A stretch of DNA of 64,000 bases, taken from assembly GCA_037178975.1 (NCBI GenBank), contig JASJZH010000005.1, positions 4,898,001 through 4,962,000 of the forward strand, read 5' to 3'. Positions 19,529 through 32,401 of this stretch are shown here, piece after piece. A program made the translations under genes and the position numbers. The notes beneath the pieces are model-generated. The model had not been told where the DNA came from and ran no database searches. It worked only from the letters and a program-made list of their open reading frames with translations. Origin of the DNA: Oscheius tipulae (Eukaryota; Nematoda; Chromadorea; Rhabditida; Rhabditidae). Position 1 is the stretch's first letter. Each line of letters opens with the position of its first letter.

Positions 19529-22500
19529 CTAGGGAGGTGGATATCTATAGTCGCCTCCGGGATATTGCTCGTAGTACTGAGGATAGGGCTGTTGGGCGGG
19601 ATAGTATTGTTGAGGGGGATATTGTTGGTGAGGAGGATGATGACCATAGTGGGCACTTCCATAGGGGTCTGGCTGGTAGTTCATCGGATGCATCTGATCG
19701 TAGGGGGGACGACAAGAAGGAGGATTCGAGTTGCTTGGAGGAGATTGATAATCGGTGGGAGCTGAAAAAAGTGCATGAGTCAGAACGAGTTGTGCAGAGC
19801 TTACATGAAAACGGTGGGCTATTATGCGATTGATTGGGACAGAAGACGTTAACGAATGGGTCATCTATCGCTGCCAGATCGTCAGGAAGAGGACCTTCTG
19901 GCTGAACTGGGGATGAGGGTCGCTGAGGAGGGAATCGTCTATCCGGACCTCCAGCCGTGGTTGGAGGTGCACATCGCAATGGCGGATAGACTGGCTGGAC
20001 TCCTTCCTGAAGGGTCTTCAGAGCTATTTCAGCTAGCGGTGCTGAAAAAGCTACTTTTAAAAAAAAATAACGAGACAATATACCGTAGTCAGGGAGCCGA
20101 CACATCGCGTGAAGACCGTTCATGTAGATAGGGTCATTTTTGAACCGCATCGCAACTTGAGGATGAGCTACTGTAGCGGCGATGATGCCCATTGCAGGCT
20201 GTTTCATGGTCTTCTCATCTTTTCCCGGATAGTTTTTCTGGAGGACCAGAACAGGCAGGTAGACGTTTTCTCCTCCTTGGATCGTCATGTTCTGCGGAAG
20301 AAGAAGATCTGCGGCAATCTGGTCTCGAAGACTGCCATTGTGGCAGAACAAGCTGAGAACTGTGAGTGCCGCCTGGAGAATGTCCACCACTTTCACATTG
20401 TCGACTGATCCCATCTGGAAGTAATGGTTGTTGTGTCTCTCAGTATTACTGTCTTACATCCAATTTGCTCAATGCAATGTTGAGTATCCTCACGACAGTT
20501 TTCGCAAAAGTCTCGGTTCCGAATCTAGCCTCAGCGAACATTCCCAGATGGTTTTCCAGGCGCCTGATGAGCTGAAAAGTGGCTCGTTTAATAGGTTCAA
20601 GAGCAAGGTCTACCTGTAGTGTCCTCCAAAGAAGCTTTGGCTTCATTGTCTGGAGCATATTCCACATACATCCGCCCTGTTGGATCAGCTGATGTTGAAC
20701 ATCTCTTGTGTAATCATGGTCGTGACAGAGTATCCTCAAGAGAAGAAGGACAGTCTCTTGCAGTTCGTCCTTGCCCGCATTATCCTTCTCACTGCCCAAA
20801 TCGTAGGGAAGGGTTAAAAGAGAGATGAGGTATTCGACAGTACGTCCATTTCCGCAGAGTCTCTCCTTGTTCGGCTTGCTCTCGGTACACATGTTGGTCA
20901 GAATGTCGAGACAGTACTGGATGTGCTTCAGATTGGACGAGCCGAGAACCTGGATGACAAAGTCAACAATTTCTGTCTGTTTCTGCATTGTTTTCGAATG
21001 ACTGAGGTTGCGAAGACAATCGAGGGAGAGATCGACCAGACGGTGAGAACCGTGATGAAGGCAGCGAGCAACTGCCAGGGGAGCGTTCAGAGCACCGAGT
21101 TTGTCGGCATGCTGAAATGGGGACCAGTTCACATAGATAAAAAAAGACTCACTGCTCCTAGTTTTCCAATGAACCGTACAGTTCCAATCAAAAGCCCCTC
21201 GTACTGGAACTCTCCGAGAATCTGAACCAGTCTGTCCGGTCCTTTCTGATCAAAGAACAGTTTCTGAAAAAAAAACATCGAACAGTTATTAACAAATCTA
21301 TTTTAAATTGTCCTCGCGTCTCTGTCTGTCTGTCTGTCTGAAGCCAATATTGCCACTATTTTGTGCGCACACTAATTGTTGGCAAGTCAAGCCAAATCGA
21401 GTCAGTTTGGGAGATAGCTTCCTTGCGGAAACGTTGCTCCTGTCACGGCACCTCGATTAGATTGAATGCGGACAGGTTGAAGTGAGAGGAAAGGGTCACG
21501 ACAGTTGGACAGAAGAAAGTAGAAATCGAGCAATTTTGGAAGAATCAGATTATTACTGGCATTAAACCCCAAGGAGCAATAGCATTACTTGGACGGGGAG
21601 TTAGGTTGAGGAACGGGAAATCGGTTCAAAGAGTGAAAGGGAAGTGGGCTTGAGGGATAGAAAGTGGGGTCAAAGAGTGGAAAGTGAGTTTCACTTATTA
21701 GAAATGACATCAGCAATCGTTTTTGCTGGGGAAAGGACAAGGTAGATATGCCTCAAGGGGCCCAACAAGTTAGGTTACCGCCCCGAAGGGGTTGTACCTC
21801 GATTGGAGGGAATGCGGACAGGTTGAAGTGGGAGGAAAGGGTCACGACAGTTGGACAGAAGGAAGTAGAAATCGAGCAGTTTTGGAAGAATCGGATTATT
21901 ACTGAGCCCCGAAGGGGCGTAGCCTAACTTGTTCCATAGAACTCACAGTCTGTGCCGGATTCTTCACGGTGAGTATGTTAATCGATTGTACAATAATCGA
22001 CAGTAGTTTCTGGTTGGCCTCGTAGTACAGACGATGGGTCAATGCTTCCACTCCTCCACAATCACAAGCTTGACGAATGTTGATTTGGCTGTTCTTAGTG
22101 TCGACTATCAGAGTGTGAAGCAGCGGAATGGCCCATTTCTGGTATGGAGTTTCCGGGTTTCGGATAAAGTCGATGAGCTTCCGAACCATGAGACCATTTA
22201 GTTGATGATTGGCGATGAGGACGAGTTGGGTTCCTTCTGGACGATTGGAAATGTAGAAGAGAGAACCGAGTGCATGGCGGATCAGCGGCTGAAAATATAA
22301 TGTAGGACAAATTGGTCAGTTATACGATTTATGTAACGCTCACGGCTTTCTTAAAAATCGAAAGGTTGTTCTAGCCGACTCAAACTCACAATCAAATCCT
22401 GTCTAGCCTCCAACAACTCCACGATCGCTTTGACCGCCTCCAACTGATGAATAATCGGCTTCTGAAACTTGGTCTCCGAGTCTCGTTTGGCCGTCAGCTG

Positions 22501-25500
22501 GATGAATCCCAGAGCTCTGGCTGCCACAGTCACGTCTTCGTCGTTTATCAGATTGATCAGATCCGGGATGGCTGCACTGGCGGCTTCAGGCTGTGCGGCA
22601 TCAAATGAGAGTGGAATGTTCTCGAACTTTTGACGTTGCTGGACGATTTTTCATAGTTTTCACATGTTTTTAACTAACCAGATCAGTTAGATCAGCCGTG
22701 TTTGCTACAGAAACGACAGACATCCGTGAACTGCCTGGCATTGACATGACCGACGGGTTCTGGGAATGTTGGAGACTGTGAACTCCGCTGTCGTAGGGCT
22801 GTTGCCATTCGGATACACGGAAATGAGCCTCGGTAGCCATTCTGGAAGGATTTGTTGAAGATAAATAGAGAAAAGTGGGTTATCAATCGATATTTTTTGT
22901 CTTCGGTGACCTCATCTTTGTAATTGTTTAGCTCATTAGTGTGGCTTTCGAGGTACCCTGAGTTTTCTCCAGCTCGTTTACTTTGTTATGATGAATTGTT
23001 GTAAAGGATAAAACTCACGGCATTGGAGGATGCCTCTGGTGTCCGTTATGTTGGTAGTGAACCGGCTGCATCTCGTGGTACTGTGGCTGTCCCATGGCCG
23101 GAGAACCATTAAAGCTCATTCCCGGAGAATGATCCATCCACTTTTGCACCTCTTCCAGTCGGTCAATTCCTACAAGATCACGAAAAAGTCAAAGACACGA
23201 AGAGACACGAGAGCAGAGGCATTGCAAAAAAGTGGCGGGGAAGGGCCGCGCTAAAAGAATGAAATATGGCTGGTTGAGTGGGTGGCGGAAGGAATGAAGA
23301 TAGCTGGTAGGAGTGAGAGAGAAAGAGACTGTTCGCAACGGGGGAGAGCTATTAAGTGCTGGAGGTGGAATAGACTGCTGAGATTTATGGTAGGGGGCTG
23401 CCGAAGACTCAACTTGCTTGTTTCTTCTTCTATCTCTGGCATAAGAGGGAACCAAAAAACATTCATATTAGTATAGTCAAGTTGAAGTAACGTAGGCGTG
23501 AAAAGTGAAAGAAGGAGGGATTTCGATCCATTACCAGGTTTTATGAGTGGGAGATAGGCGGTCACAGTGACTCATTGTCTTCTTCGTCAAAACTTTTACA
23601 GACTTCTACAAAAAGTATTAAATGCCTCATATGGTCTGCCAAAAAAGGACCCGCAAGAGTTTTACCGGTCTTTAAAAAAAAAACCTAAACTTATGAATGG
23701 TCTGACCTTCGCCAAGTTAGTAATCTGTTCGTTGGAAAATAAGAGGTTTGCAAAGCTCGTAAAAGTAGAAAAACGTGCAAAACTTTCATTAGAAGACGGC
23801 AGTCTTGGCGCCAGTAGTCTTTCCTAATCTCTGTCGCTTAGGGAGGAGAAGTTCCGGAGACCGGGTGCCCCATCAGGAAAGAACGGAGCAATCCTTATCA
23901 GGAGACTAGTGAAAAAACACTCTGTCTCTTACGACGGTTTGTGTAAAACGAGACGAACGGGAGTGAAGAGACAGAGAAATCGATCCCACCAGCTGTCCAG
24001 ACTTGAGATCAAAAGCTGGAGCAACAAGATTTTCTTGGAGATAGGTATCAATCAGTTCTTAGAACAATAATGACCGATTTAATGGAGTGTTAGGAGGTTC
24101 GCGCACCCCGCCGTTCCTGCCAGCCCCGTAAAACGCGAGCGATAGCAGGAGGGGTACATGGACACTGGGAGAGAGGTGTGAAATGGAAAGACAACAGGCT
24201 GACGCCTTATCTCCCGAGACACACGTCGATCGATGAATCGGGGAAAAGTCCTGGAGAGGAGGCAGCGAGTTCAGTTCTTCAGATGAGGAATTCAATTGGC
24301 TTGCTACTGGGAGGCACGTCAAATATACATATGGTAGTCATGCTCTCGACAAATGGGAACTAGTCAATTGTTGTTACAGCACAATTTACGAAATCAGAAG
24401 TCTTGTTTACAAAACAACTTTTTCAGGTGTTGTAAACAATAAGTGGCTGTTTGCTAGCCGTTTCTGACACGATCACGCATCTGCCTACAAAACTATCTTC
24501 TTAAGATTACCATACAGTTACATTGGAGACAAATGGTAGTAATGAGGGCAGTGTCTGGTACAGAAACAGCTCAAGATCACAGCCGAGTGACAGTCATCTC
24601 AATGTGTCAGCTTGCAAAGGTTAATGTGCGGGACTTACACAGAGCAATAGAGTTTGAATTTGAATCCTGTAGGTGTAAGAAAACTGATGACCAACCTCTA
24701 TACTCCTTTCTACATTCAGTCGATAACTGGAAACCCTTTGATTTCACAACAGGACGGAAGAAGACGACCATTAGGAACACGTGAGCTTGGAAGAGACGCG
24801 ACAACAGTGCAAAATATTTCTGAGCGGACAGACAAGCGACGCAACCCTGGGGGCATATTCTGTTCCATCGAGTCGATAGAAAACGACGGTATTTGATAAA
24901 CAAATGTGGAAGGCAAGAGTTGGCTCAAGAAGAGCTCAGCCTACCTCCAAGAGGCAATAAATTTGACTGACTGGGGTCAGTCGGCTGGTTGCTCTCTGTC
25001 TGTCGCTATCTTCCGGAATGTAAAGTCGTTCGAGGTGGCCGTTCGCATATGCGAAGACGAGGCTCGAGCTAAATGGTCCTAATAACGACCGTCAGCGTAT
25101 CAATTGCTACCAGATTTATGAAAACAGAGCCCGGTTTAAAGTTCCGCGGGGCTAGGACGATAGTGAGACCTATCGACTCTTACCCATCACTCCAAACAAA
25201 ATAAGAGCACTATAAAAAGAGGAAGTTTGACCAATCGTGCCACTGAATGGGGGTTAGAGGGCGCGCACGTTCGAGACTAATTCCCCGAGGCGCTTTGCGG
25301 ATCGAGGCGCGCGTTTGACAAACGACTGCGCGCATCGACAAAATATCGTCCTTCTACGGGGCATAGAGAAGACATTTATCAGGATGAGGGGCTTCAAGAC
25401 ACTAGAGATTTCCAGAGAGTATGTGTCCAGTTTGGAACCAGTATAGTGAGGGTGTGAGACAGGACCGTCTCTGAAAGAGACAAAAGACCGAGGTGAATAA

Positions 25501-25673
25501 GCTTCGACCCAGGAAAAGAATACGCCCTCGTACCTACACGAAAAGCTTGCAAAGAACAGTTACAGCTGGTAGTTTAAAAAAGATTCAGCCCGAATAGATA
25601 GCACAACGGGTGATGGCAGTTTATCAACCGGCTGAGACATCTGGATACCGGAGGAATCATGCTGTGCTGACAT
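19529..25673 (-). CDS. Beta-catenin / Armadillo
   Basis: Ten exons (25649-25673, 23019-23169, 22679-22841, 22390-22638, 21947-22288, 21153-21263, 20458-21111, 20084-20414, 19805-20041, 19529-19761) give 831 aa with all phases agreeing. Residues 76-81 are DSGVHS, the phosphodegron read by GSK3 and beta-TrCP, and serines at 77, 81, 85 and 89 keep the four-residue GSK3 spacing. The Armadillo repeats start around IPDLINLINDEDVTVAARAL (compare human IPELTKLLNDEDQ) and include CLRNLSHS and QYCLDILTNM. The tail is Pro/Tyr/Gln-rich (PPQQYYPAQQPYPQYYEQY) and lacks the usual DTDL end. The protein should serve in adherens junctions and/or Wnt signalling; nematodes often split these roles between paralogues. 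Exon 1 is small and inferred by phase across a 2.5-kb intron; a second in-frame ATG lies at 25714-25716. Confidence 0.9.
21321..21342 (+). repeat. TCTG microsatellite
   Basis: Short tandem run of TCTG units inside a beta-catenin intron (21264-21946). Confidence 0.7.
21451..21904. repeat. Direct repeat pair, about 108 bp, in beta-catenin intron
   Basis: Copies at about 21451-21559 and 21797-21904 both start CCTCGATT and share GCGGACAGGTTGAAGTG, GGGTCACGACAGTTGGACAG and GGAAGAATC, ending ATTATTACTG. They differ at a handful of positions. Each is near a GCCCCGAAGGGG palindrome (21779, 21905). The pair may be two decayed ends of one element or a segment duplication. Confidence 0.75.
23170..25648. 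other. Large first intron of beta-catenin
   Basis: 2.5 kb between the inferred first exon and exon 2. Open frames on both strands (for example 24533-24784) look random. It may hold enhancers; I see no nested gene. Confidence 0.45.
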
Positions 25674-25716
25674 GGGCGAGCGAGTCGGAAGGAAAGGGAG
25701 ATGCTGTGCTGACATA

Positions 25717-27049
25717 TGGCGAGAAGGAGGTAGAAACTTGGAACTGACTTTTATGCGGGACAGGCGATATAGAACTCGGAAAGACACTGAAAGACAGGAT
25801 GAGGGTCAGAGATAGAAAATGCAATATTGTCAAGGACTCGATGTAAATATAAGAAAAAACTGATCAAGACCGTGGTCGAGAAAACTCGCAGTAGAACATG
25901 ACCAATCAGTTTTGGCGCCAACTGACCAGCGACTGTTGTTGCTGTGGCCCTCTCTGGGTCAACCCGAAGATTCCCCAACTGTCATCATCTGGCAGCTGTA
26001 AGCCATCCCTCCTCCTTCTTGAGACTAAAGCGAGACTGTTTTGACACATCCGAAGGTCTTTCTTTGTTATGCGTGAGCCCCCATCTGTCGCGGTGCCTTT
26101 TCGCGCCAAGGCCTCCTCTCATCAATATGCTCACGGCATTAAAACTGTCAGTGTTTTTGAGCTAATGGTGAGGGTGAAAGAGGAACACATTGCTGTCAGT
26201 TTCGCTCAAGAGACAAGGCTATAGGATCGAGTTCAGTTTGGAACAGGAGACTGAATAAATCTCTGAAGTTCTGAAGAAAGAGTATCAGGGACTGTTGATG
26301 ACCGGAACTGGGAATCTTATCAGAATTCAGCTGAAAAGCATGAAAGCACTGAAAGAAAAGTTCAAGAAGATTTAAAATTTTTCATTTTCGCGCCGACGGC
26401 AATGTACGCAGTTGTGCGTCGGGCTCGACAAATAAACCTCACAAGCGACCCTGGAATACTGACGTTGCACAAGAACGTTGGCCTCTTTTCTTCCTAAAAA
26501 CCAGATTTTCGACCAGTTCTTTTTGTTTTTGCCTTCTAGAGAGTCTGGTGAAAAAGAACCGCACTTGCCCGCTACTTTTAAAGATCTCACGTGTTTTCTC
26601 TCTCGTAAGACCTTTGATTTCCCTCTCATACTTCACCTTCGGCAAATAAAATTTATTACGGTCGGCTTGAATCCGGTAAGTCAAATGAAAAAAAAAATTA
26701 AATTTTAGTTTTGATACTTTTCACATTGTTCGGACACTTATGCTCACATCAGATTTTTATCTAGGCCAGACGGACTTGACTTTCAGTTTGACGACATTTC
26801 GAAACTTCCGTTCTGTTCTCTCTACTGAACCTATTGAATTCTGAAAAGCGCTAGACCAAAATCCTCCATATCGATTTCTCGATAACTCTCCCTCTACGAT
26901 TGCTTTTTGACTATAATTGCCTAGTTTTTTTGTCGCTCTCGTAGTAGCGTCTAGTAGAATCCATTGTGCCAAGTTTCTCCGTCTTTGAACTGTCGTCGCG
27001 TCGTCGAACTCCAGTTCTTTCAGAGTAGCTAGACCAAAACCACGTCATC
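25717..27049. other. Divergent intergenic region, beta-catenin / DNAJC3
   Basis: About 1.3 kb between two divergently transcribed genes, so it holds both promoters. No exons were recognised. Poly-A and poly-T tracts occur near 26690. Confidence 0.45.
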
Positions 27050-29022
27050 ATGATCTCGTGGAGTCCTCAGCGTGTCTTCTATCTCCTTCTACCTCTCTTT
27101 ATCGGTGAGTTCTTAAAGTCTATTTTTTTTTCTTTGGCATTCAAAGAATAAGACATTGAACTAGATATGAACATAGAGACGGCGAGAGACACCCATACTT
27201 ATTCTTCTTCTTTCAGTCTACGTGGAAGCCAACAAGCAGGAAGTGGAGAAACACCTCGAGCTCGGAAAGCAGTTTTTGGCCAAGGCCCAGTTCGCCGACG
27301 CCCTTACCCACTACCATGCGGCCATCGATCTCGATCCGAACAACTACATGAGTCTCTACCGACGAGCCACTGTCTACTTGGCGATGGGAAAGAGCAAGTC
27401 GGCCATTCCTGATCTGGATCGCGTTGTCGAATTGAAGCCCGACTTTACGGCTGCCCGTCTCCAGCGAGCCAATGTCCTACTGAAGCAGGGAAATCTCGAC
27501 GGAGCCAATGATGACTTCAACGCTGTGGTTGGTTGTTTTTACTGTCTCTTAAGTTTCTCAACTAAACACCTTGCCTCTAACAGTTGTAACAACATGATTT
27601 TCAGTTGTCCCACGACGGTTCAAACCCTGAAGCAACTCAAAAAGTCGACCTCATAACGGATCTCCGTCAGTATGTGGCTCAGGCGAAGAACTTCTACGAC
27701 CAGAAGGATCTGTCCTCTGCCGAGTACTACCTGAACAAAGCTCTAGAAAGCATGATCTGGGATGGATCCCTATACAGGATGAGAGCCAAGTGTCTTGAAG
27801 AACGAGGCGAGACGCGCAAGGCCATTGCCGATCTTCGAACCCTTACCAAACTGGTGTCCGACAGCACGGAAGTCTTCTTTGAGGTCTCGAAACTCTACTA
27901 CAACATTGGAGATGTGGAAGAGTCCCTCTCGTGAGTCTTTTCGTAGTTATTCTTTGAGGATACTTTGAAAATCCACTTTAACTTTTACCTGGAAGATCAA
28001 GAGTGAAGTAAACTGATCCCTCTGTTTCAGGCAAATCCGCGAATGTCTAAAGTTGAACCCGGACCACAAGGACTGCTTCCCTTTCTATAAACGTGTGAAG
28101 AAATTGGCAAAGATGCGCGAGTCGCTCGCCGACGCCTCAAAGAACTCCAACTGGATGGGCTGTCTCGAGAAGGGCCAGCAGATTCTAAAGTTCGAGAAGA
28201 CGGTCGGCAACATTCAGCTCGACGTCTACAGAGAGACATGCAAGTGCAACAGAGAGGTGTGTCTCTCGTCTTTCTCTTACAAAACCGTTTTTAGGCTGGT
28301 CACATCAAGGAAGCCATCCAGGAATGTACAGAGGTGCTCGAGAACGGCGATCCGAACGATGTCGATGTGCTGTGTGAACGTGCCGAAGCCCATTTGGTCG
28401 ATGAGGACTACGACGCTGCCATTGAAGACTACAGAAAGGCTCACGAGGCAAATGAGGGCAGTCAGAAGGCCCGAGAAGGACTCGACAGAGCACAGAAGTT
28501 GAAGAAGCAGGCCGGAAAGAGAGACTACTACAAGATTCTTGGCGTCAAAAGGTGGGCCTTTGTTCTATCTGGGAGTAATGGACTAAGACCGGGAGTGGTC
28601 AATAGACTGTGAGAGAGTAGATAGACACAAATGCGTTACAGAGAAAGAGGGGAGAAAAATAGTAGTTTTCTTGGGATCTGACACCTTTACTGACCAAACT
28701 CGTTTTCAGAAACGCGAACAAGAGAGAAATCACGAAAGCCTACCGCAAGCTAGCCCAGAAGTGGCATCCTGACAATTTCTCGGACGACGTGGAGAAAAAG
28801 AAGGCCGAGGCCAAGTTCATAGACATTGCTGCCGCGAAGGAGGTTCTTCAAGACGACGAGAAACGTCGTCAATTTGATCAGGGCGTGGATCCCCTGGACC
28901 CTGAGAGTCATCAGGGTGGAGGACATCATCATGGCGGATTCCATGGCTTCCCTCATGGCTTTGGCGGATTCGGAGGCGGCGGCAACGACGGTGGACCCTT
29001 CAGCTTTAAGTTCAACTTCTGA
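27050..29022 (+). CDS. dnajc3: DNAJC3 / P58IPK, ER luminal TPR-J-domain co-chaperone
   Basis: Six exons (27050-27104, 27217-27527, 27605-27930, 28031-28256, 28295-28551, 28710-29022) give 495 aa (human 504). Order: signal peptide (FYLLLPLFIVYVEA), a long array of TPR helices (EVEKHLELGKQFLAKAQFAD and similar), then a C-terminal J domain starting RDYYKILGVKR with the HPD tripeptide in QKWHPDNF, and a Gly/Phe/His-rich tail (HHHGGFHGFPHGFGGFGGGG). P58IPK binds unfolded proteins in the ER lumen and hands them to BiP through the J domain; it is induced by the unfolded protein response. No KDEL-type end is present, as in the human protein. The J domain is split by an intron after KR. Confidence 0.93.
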
Positions 29023-29904
29023 TCTTCTTTTTCTTCTTCGAGCGACGGGTTTTGAGGTACGAGATGAACAGTTTTACCCCTATTTTCTCTTTCTTCTCAA
29101 TTTGATAGTGAACATGCTGATTTCGTGACGATAAGGGCTGTCAGTTCGGTGGCATGTTGCGTTTCACTTGTGTGATAAAAATGTCGCGATGTGGTATCAG
29201 AGTACTGAGCACTATATTGTAGTGAAATCAGCTCATTTTGTGGATCCCTTACCTTGCTCCTCATCTAGTTGTAGACTTCCGGAACCATCTTTCGAATACA
29301 AACCTTAGACTAGGAAACTTTGGGTTGAGTAATGTCCAGTGCAATCCTCTCTTCTTTAATTGGTCTCGGAGAATCCAAGACCTGACAAGGTGTTTGTCTC
29401 TGTCGCCACTTGTTGTCCCACTCATCCGCGAAGCCTGACTTAACTTTCACGTGACCAGTCCCACATGGTTTTGACAGATCGGCGATAACCGTATTGAACA
29501 AGAGTAGACCGCAAAAGGAAGCGAAGCCCCAACTTCACAGACCAGTTTCTAAAGAAAAAGCCAACTTTCAGATCGACTACTATCGATCGTCAGCCCCCGG
29601 CGGCCGGTTATCAACGTGTGTGTGTGTTGTCTATCTTTCTTCTCTCTCGCTCTACGAGTACGGGGAAATGTTGCGACTTCTTTATCTCTCTGCCCCTGTT
29701 TTCTGTCCCCATACTCCCTCGTGTGTGTGCCAAAGTGTCCCTTTTTAGCTGTGATACATGACTTCCAATTGTCGCTTTTTTCGTTGCAAGTCCTTTCTCC
29801 AATGGGTATTCTTGTTGTAGTCATAAATTATTTATTTTAATCCTTTCTCATTTCTTCTTTTTGACAGCTCTCATACAGAAAATTCCAGATTATTATTATG
29901 AGAA
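29023..29904. other. Spacer between DNAJC3 and the FGGY kinase
   Basis: 3' UTR of DNAJC3 and the promoter region of the next gene. No gene seen. Confidence 0.45.
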
Positions 29905-32021
29905 ATGGGGAGATACATTATCGCAGTTGATATCGGCACGACGACTATTCGTGCGTGTCTCTTTGATGTAAGATGCCAGCTGCTTGAAGTTGTCAACGAG
30001 CAGGTGAGTTTTCGTCAGTGATTTAAGAGAGACAAGTAGGATGAAGATTGAATGTACGAAAGTACTCTCAATATTTCTGATCAACCAATTGCTTCAACGC
30101 GCTCCTGTCACATCGGTGTTGCCAACTAAATCTGAAATCATAACCAGTGAATTTTACGATGTCAAACCGCTTTAGAATTCATTTTATATCTGAAAAAAAT
30201 GCTTAGAAATCTTTCCTTTTTTGCAGATAACTGTCTTCCTTTCCAGGTCTCAGTCCAAGCGACCAGCAATGACCACTATGGCCTACAAGTAGAGCTTGAT
30301 CCAGAAGTCTTGTTCACCCAATTTGTACGAGTAGTCAAACATTGCCGTAAGTTTTTCTGAGGATACGGTAGAGTCCACTTTAGTACAGAGGGTTCCTGAA
30401 AACAACGATGTTTCTCTTTCATTCTGCTGTCAAAGGAACTCCTTTATATTGTGGAACAAGACAACCGAAGCTAATTTGACCAAAATTATTTGCTGGAATG
30501 ACACAAGATCTGTGAAGGCTTGTGACGATTGGAATGGTTCGGTGACAGTCAAAGCACTCCATTGTGCCGGAGCATTTCTGTACTTTTTCACCAGACAGCC
30601 AAGGTTCATGGCCGCGCGGAAGTTACATTTTCTGTCAGCCATGGTCAATCACCGGGCGATTGTCACTGTAGAAGAAGTGAGTCCTTCCTGTCTCTCTTAC
30701 TCATTTCTTGTTTCCAGTCGACCGAGATGAAATCTCTGCTGAAAAACGATCTCCTATTGTTCGGCTGTCTTGATACCTGGCTCTTGTACCGTCTTAGCTG
30801 TGGACATTCTTTAGTAGCTGAGGCTTCCAATTGTTCTGCTACAGGAATGTATGATCCATATATTGTGAGTAACATTTCTTTTTTGGTATATGCCGATCTT
30901 CAGGGAGACTACAACAACACTATTCTGAAACTGATTGGATTTCCAACTTCGGTTCTTCCTCCCATTGTCGATTCGGCCATGAAAGACGGGATAGCAACAG
31001 TTGACGCGAGACATTTCGGGAGAGAGTTGAAGGTTGTTAGTGTGGTAGGATAACGCCAAAATAGTGAATAAAACTCAGTTCAGATGGCCGATCAACAAGC
31101 TTCTCTCTTTGGGTGTGGTTGTTGGAACAAGGGAGATATTAAGATCTCATTGGGCACTGGATCATTTGTGAATATGAACACAGGGGATCGGCCACACGCT
31201 TCTATGAGTGGTAAGTCTGTCACACTTTTTAGTCTATACGATTCAGGTCTATATCCACTGGTCGGCTGGCGAACCTCAGGGAAAGACACCTTCGTAGCAG
31301 AAGGGAACGACAACAACACTGCAACTCTCCTCCAATGGGCCAAAAACATCGGACTCTTCGATTCGGTCAAAGAAACCAGTCAAATAGCCCAAGAGGCTGG
31401 TGATACTCACGGCGTTTTCTTTATCCCAGCCTTCAACGGTTTACAGACACCCATAAACGACGGAAGTGCTTGCTCCGGATTCTTGGGGCTGAAGCCCGAC
31501 ACTTCTAAGGCTCATATGTAGGTGTTTCTGCTGACAGATCGAAAAATGCTTTAGGGTCCGAGCGATATTGCAGTCCATTGCTTTCAGAGTGAAACAAATA
31601 GTGGACACGATGAACAATGAGATCCATATTAAGGAGATTATGAGGATACGGTAAGTAATTAGGGAATTAGTTGGTTGAAAATCATTGGTAGTGTTTCAAG
31701 GATAGCTTTTTTCCACAACTAAAAACAATTGAATTCAGAATCTGCGGCGGTGTCTCCTCTAACGAGTTCGTCTGTCAGACCATAGCCGATCTTCTCCAAG
31801 TCCCAATCGAGCTCATCTCCGACGCAAGTAACTCTGGCTGCCGCGGTGTGGCTCTCCTCTCCGGTCTCCAGCTGGGACTATGGTCCGATCAAGAAATAGT
31901 CGATCTCGTCAAGGTAGAACGGGTGTACACTCCCACAACTGGAGACCAATCTCAACTGAATCGGACATATTCTCTTTGGTTGAAAGCCTTGGATCGATGT
32001 ACAAAGTTTTATGACAGATAA
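29905..32021 (+). CDS. gk5: FGGY-family carbohydrate kinase, glycerol kinase 5-like
   Basis: Nine exons (29905-30003, 30247-30346, 30384-30676, 30718-30864, 30904-31032, 31084-31210, 31247-31517, 31555-31650, 31739-32021) give 514 aa (human GK5 is 529). It begins with the phosphate-1 ATP motif YIIAVDIGTTTIRACLFD. The middle has CQRNSFILWNKTT and IICWNDTRS, then DTWLLYRLSCG and SNCSATGMYDP. The second domain has ISLGTGSFVNMN, GVFFIPAFNG and the adenosine motif ICGGVSSNEF. FGGY kinases phosphorylate polyols or sugars; the motif set fits GK5, whose substrate is not firmly known. Exon 3 starts at 30384 (LQRVPENNDV), needed to keep phase. The acceptor of intron 5 is followed by an internal ATG that is not a start. 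Confidence 0.88.
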
Positions 32022-32401
32022 AGTAGTCTATACATTGCACGAAGATTGAAGGGATCTGGTGGGATGATCAAGGGGAGGGGAAGTTCAAAAATCTCAATGA
32101 AGATGATCCAGAGGCTGGATGACTCAACATCGAAAAAAGTCATCAGCCACAGATCCGTCTGTCCCAATCCCAATGACCAGTCCGGCTCAGACCCAACTCT
32201 AAGTACCCGACGGTCTCTCGAATCGTCAGAAAGACGATGATAAGGCACTAGGGACAACTATTATGGGAAGGAGAGGAGGGGGAAGATAAGCCCGTTCACA
32301 CCTGTGCAACCAGGTGTAGAAGGCAGATACCCCCGCCGATCAATATAAAGCCCGAAAAGATAATACTGTGTGTAGGTGACAAAGTGTAAGAGGAAGCTCG
32401 A
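32022..32401. other. Convergent 3' region
   Basis: 380 bp between the ends of the kinase (+) and the zinc-finger gene (-). It holds the 3' UTRs of both; nothing else seen. Confidence 0.5.

Noticed and set aside
23567-24784. Several open frames in the first beta-catenin intron
   Set aside because: Short, unsupported, random in composition.
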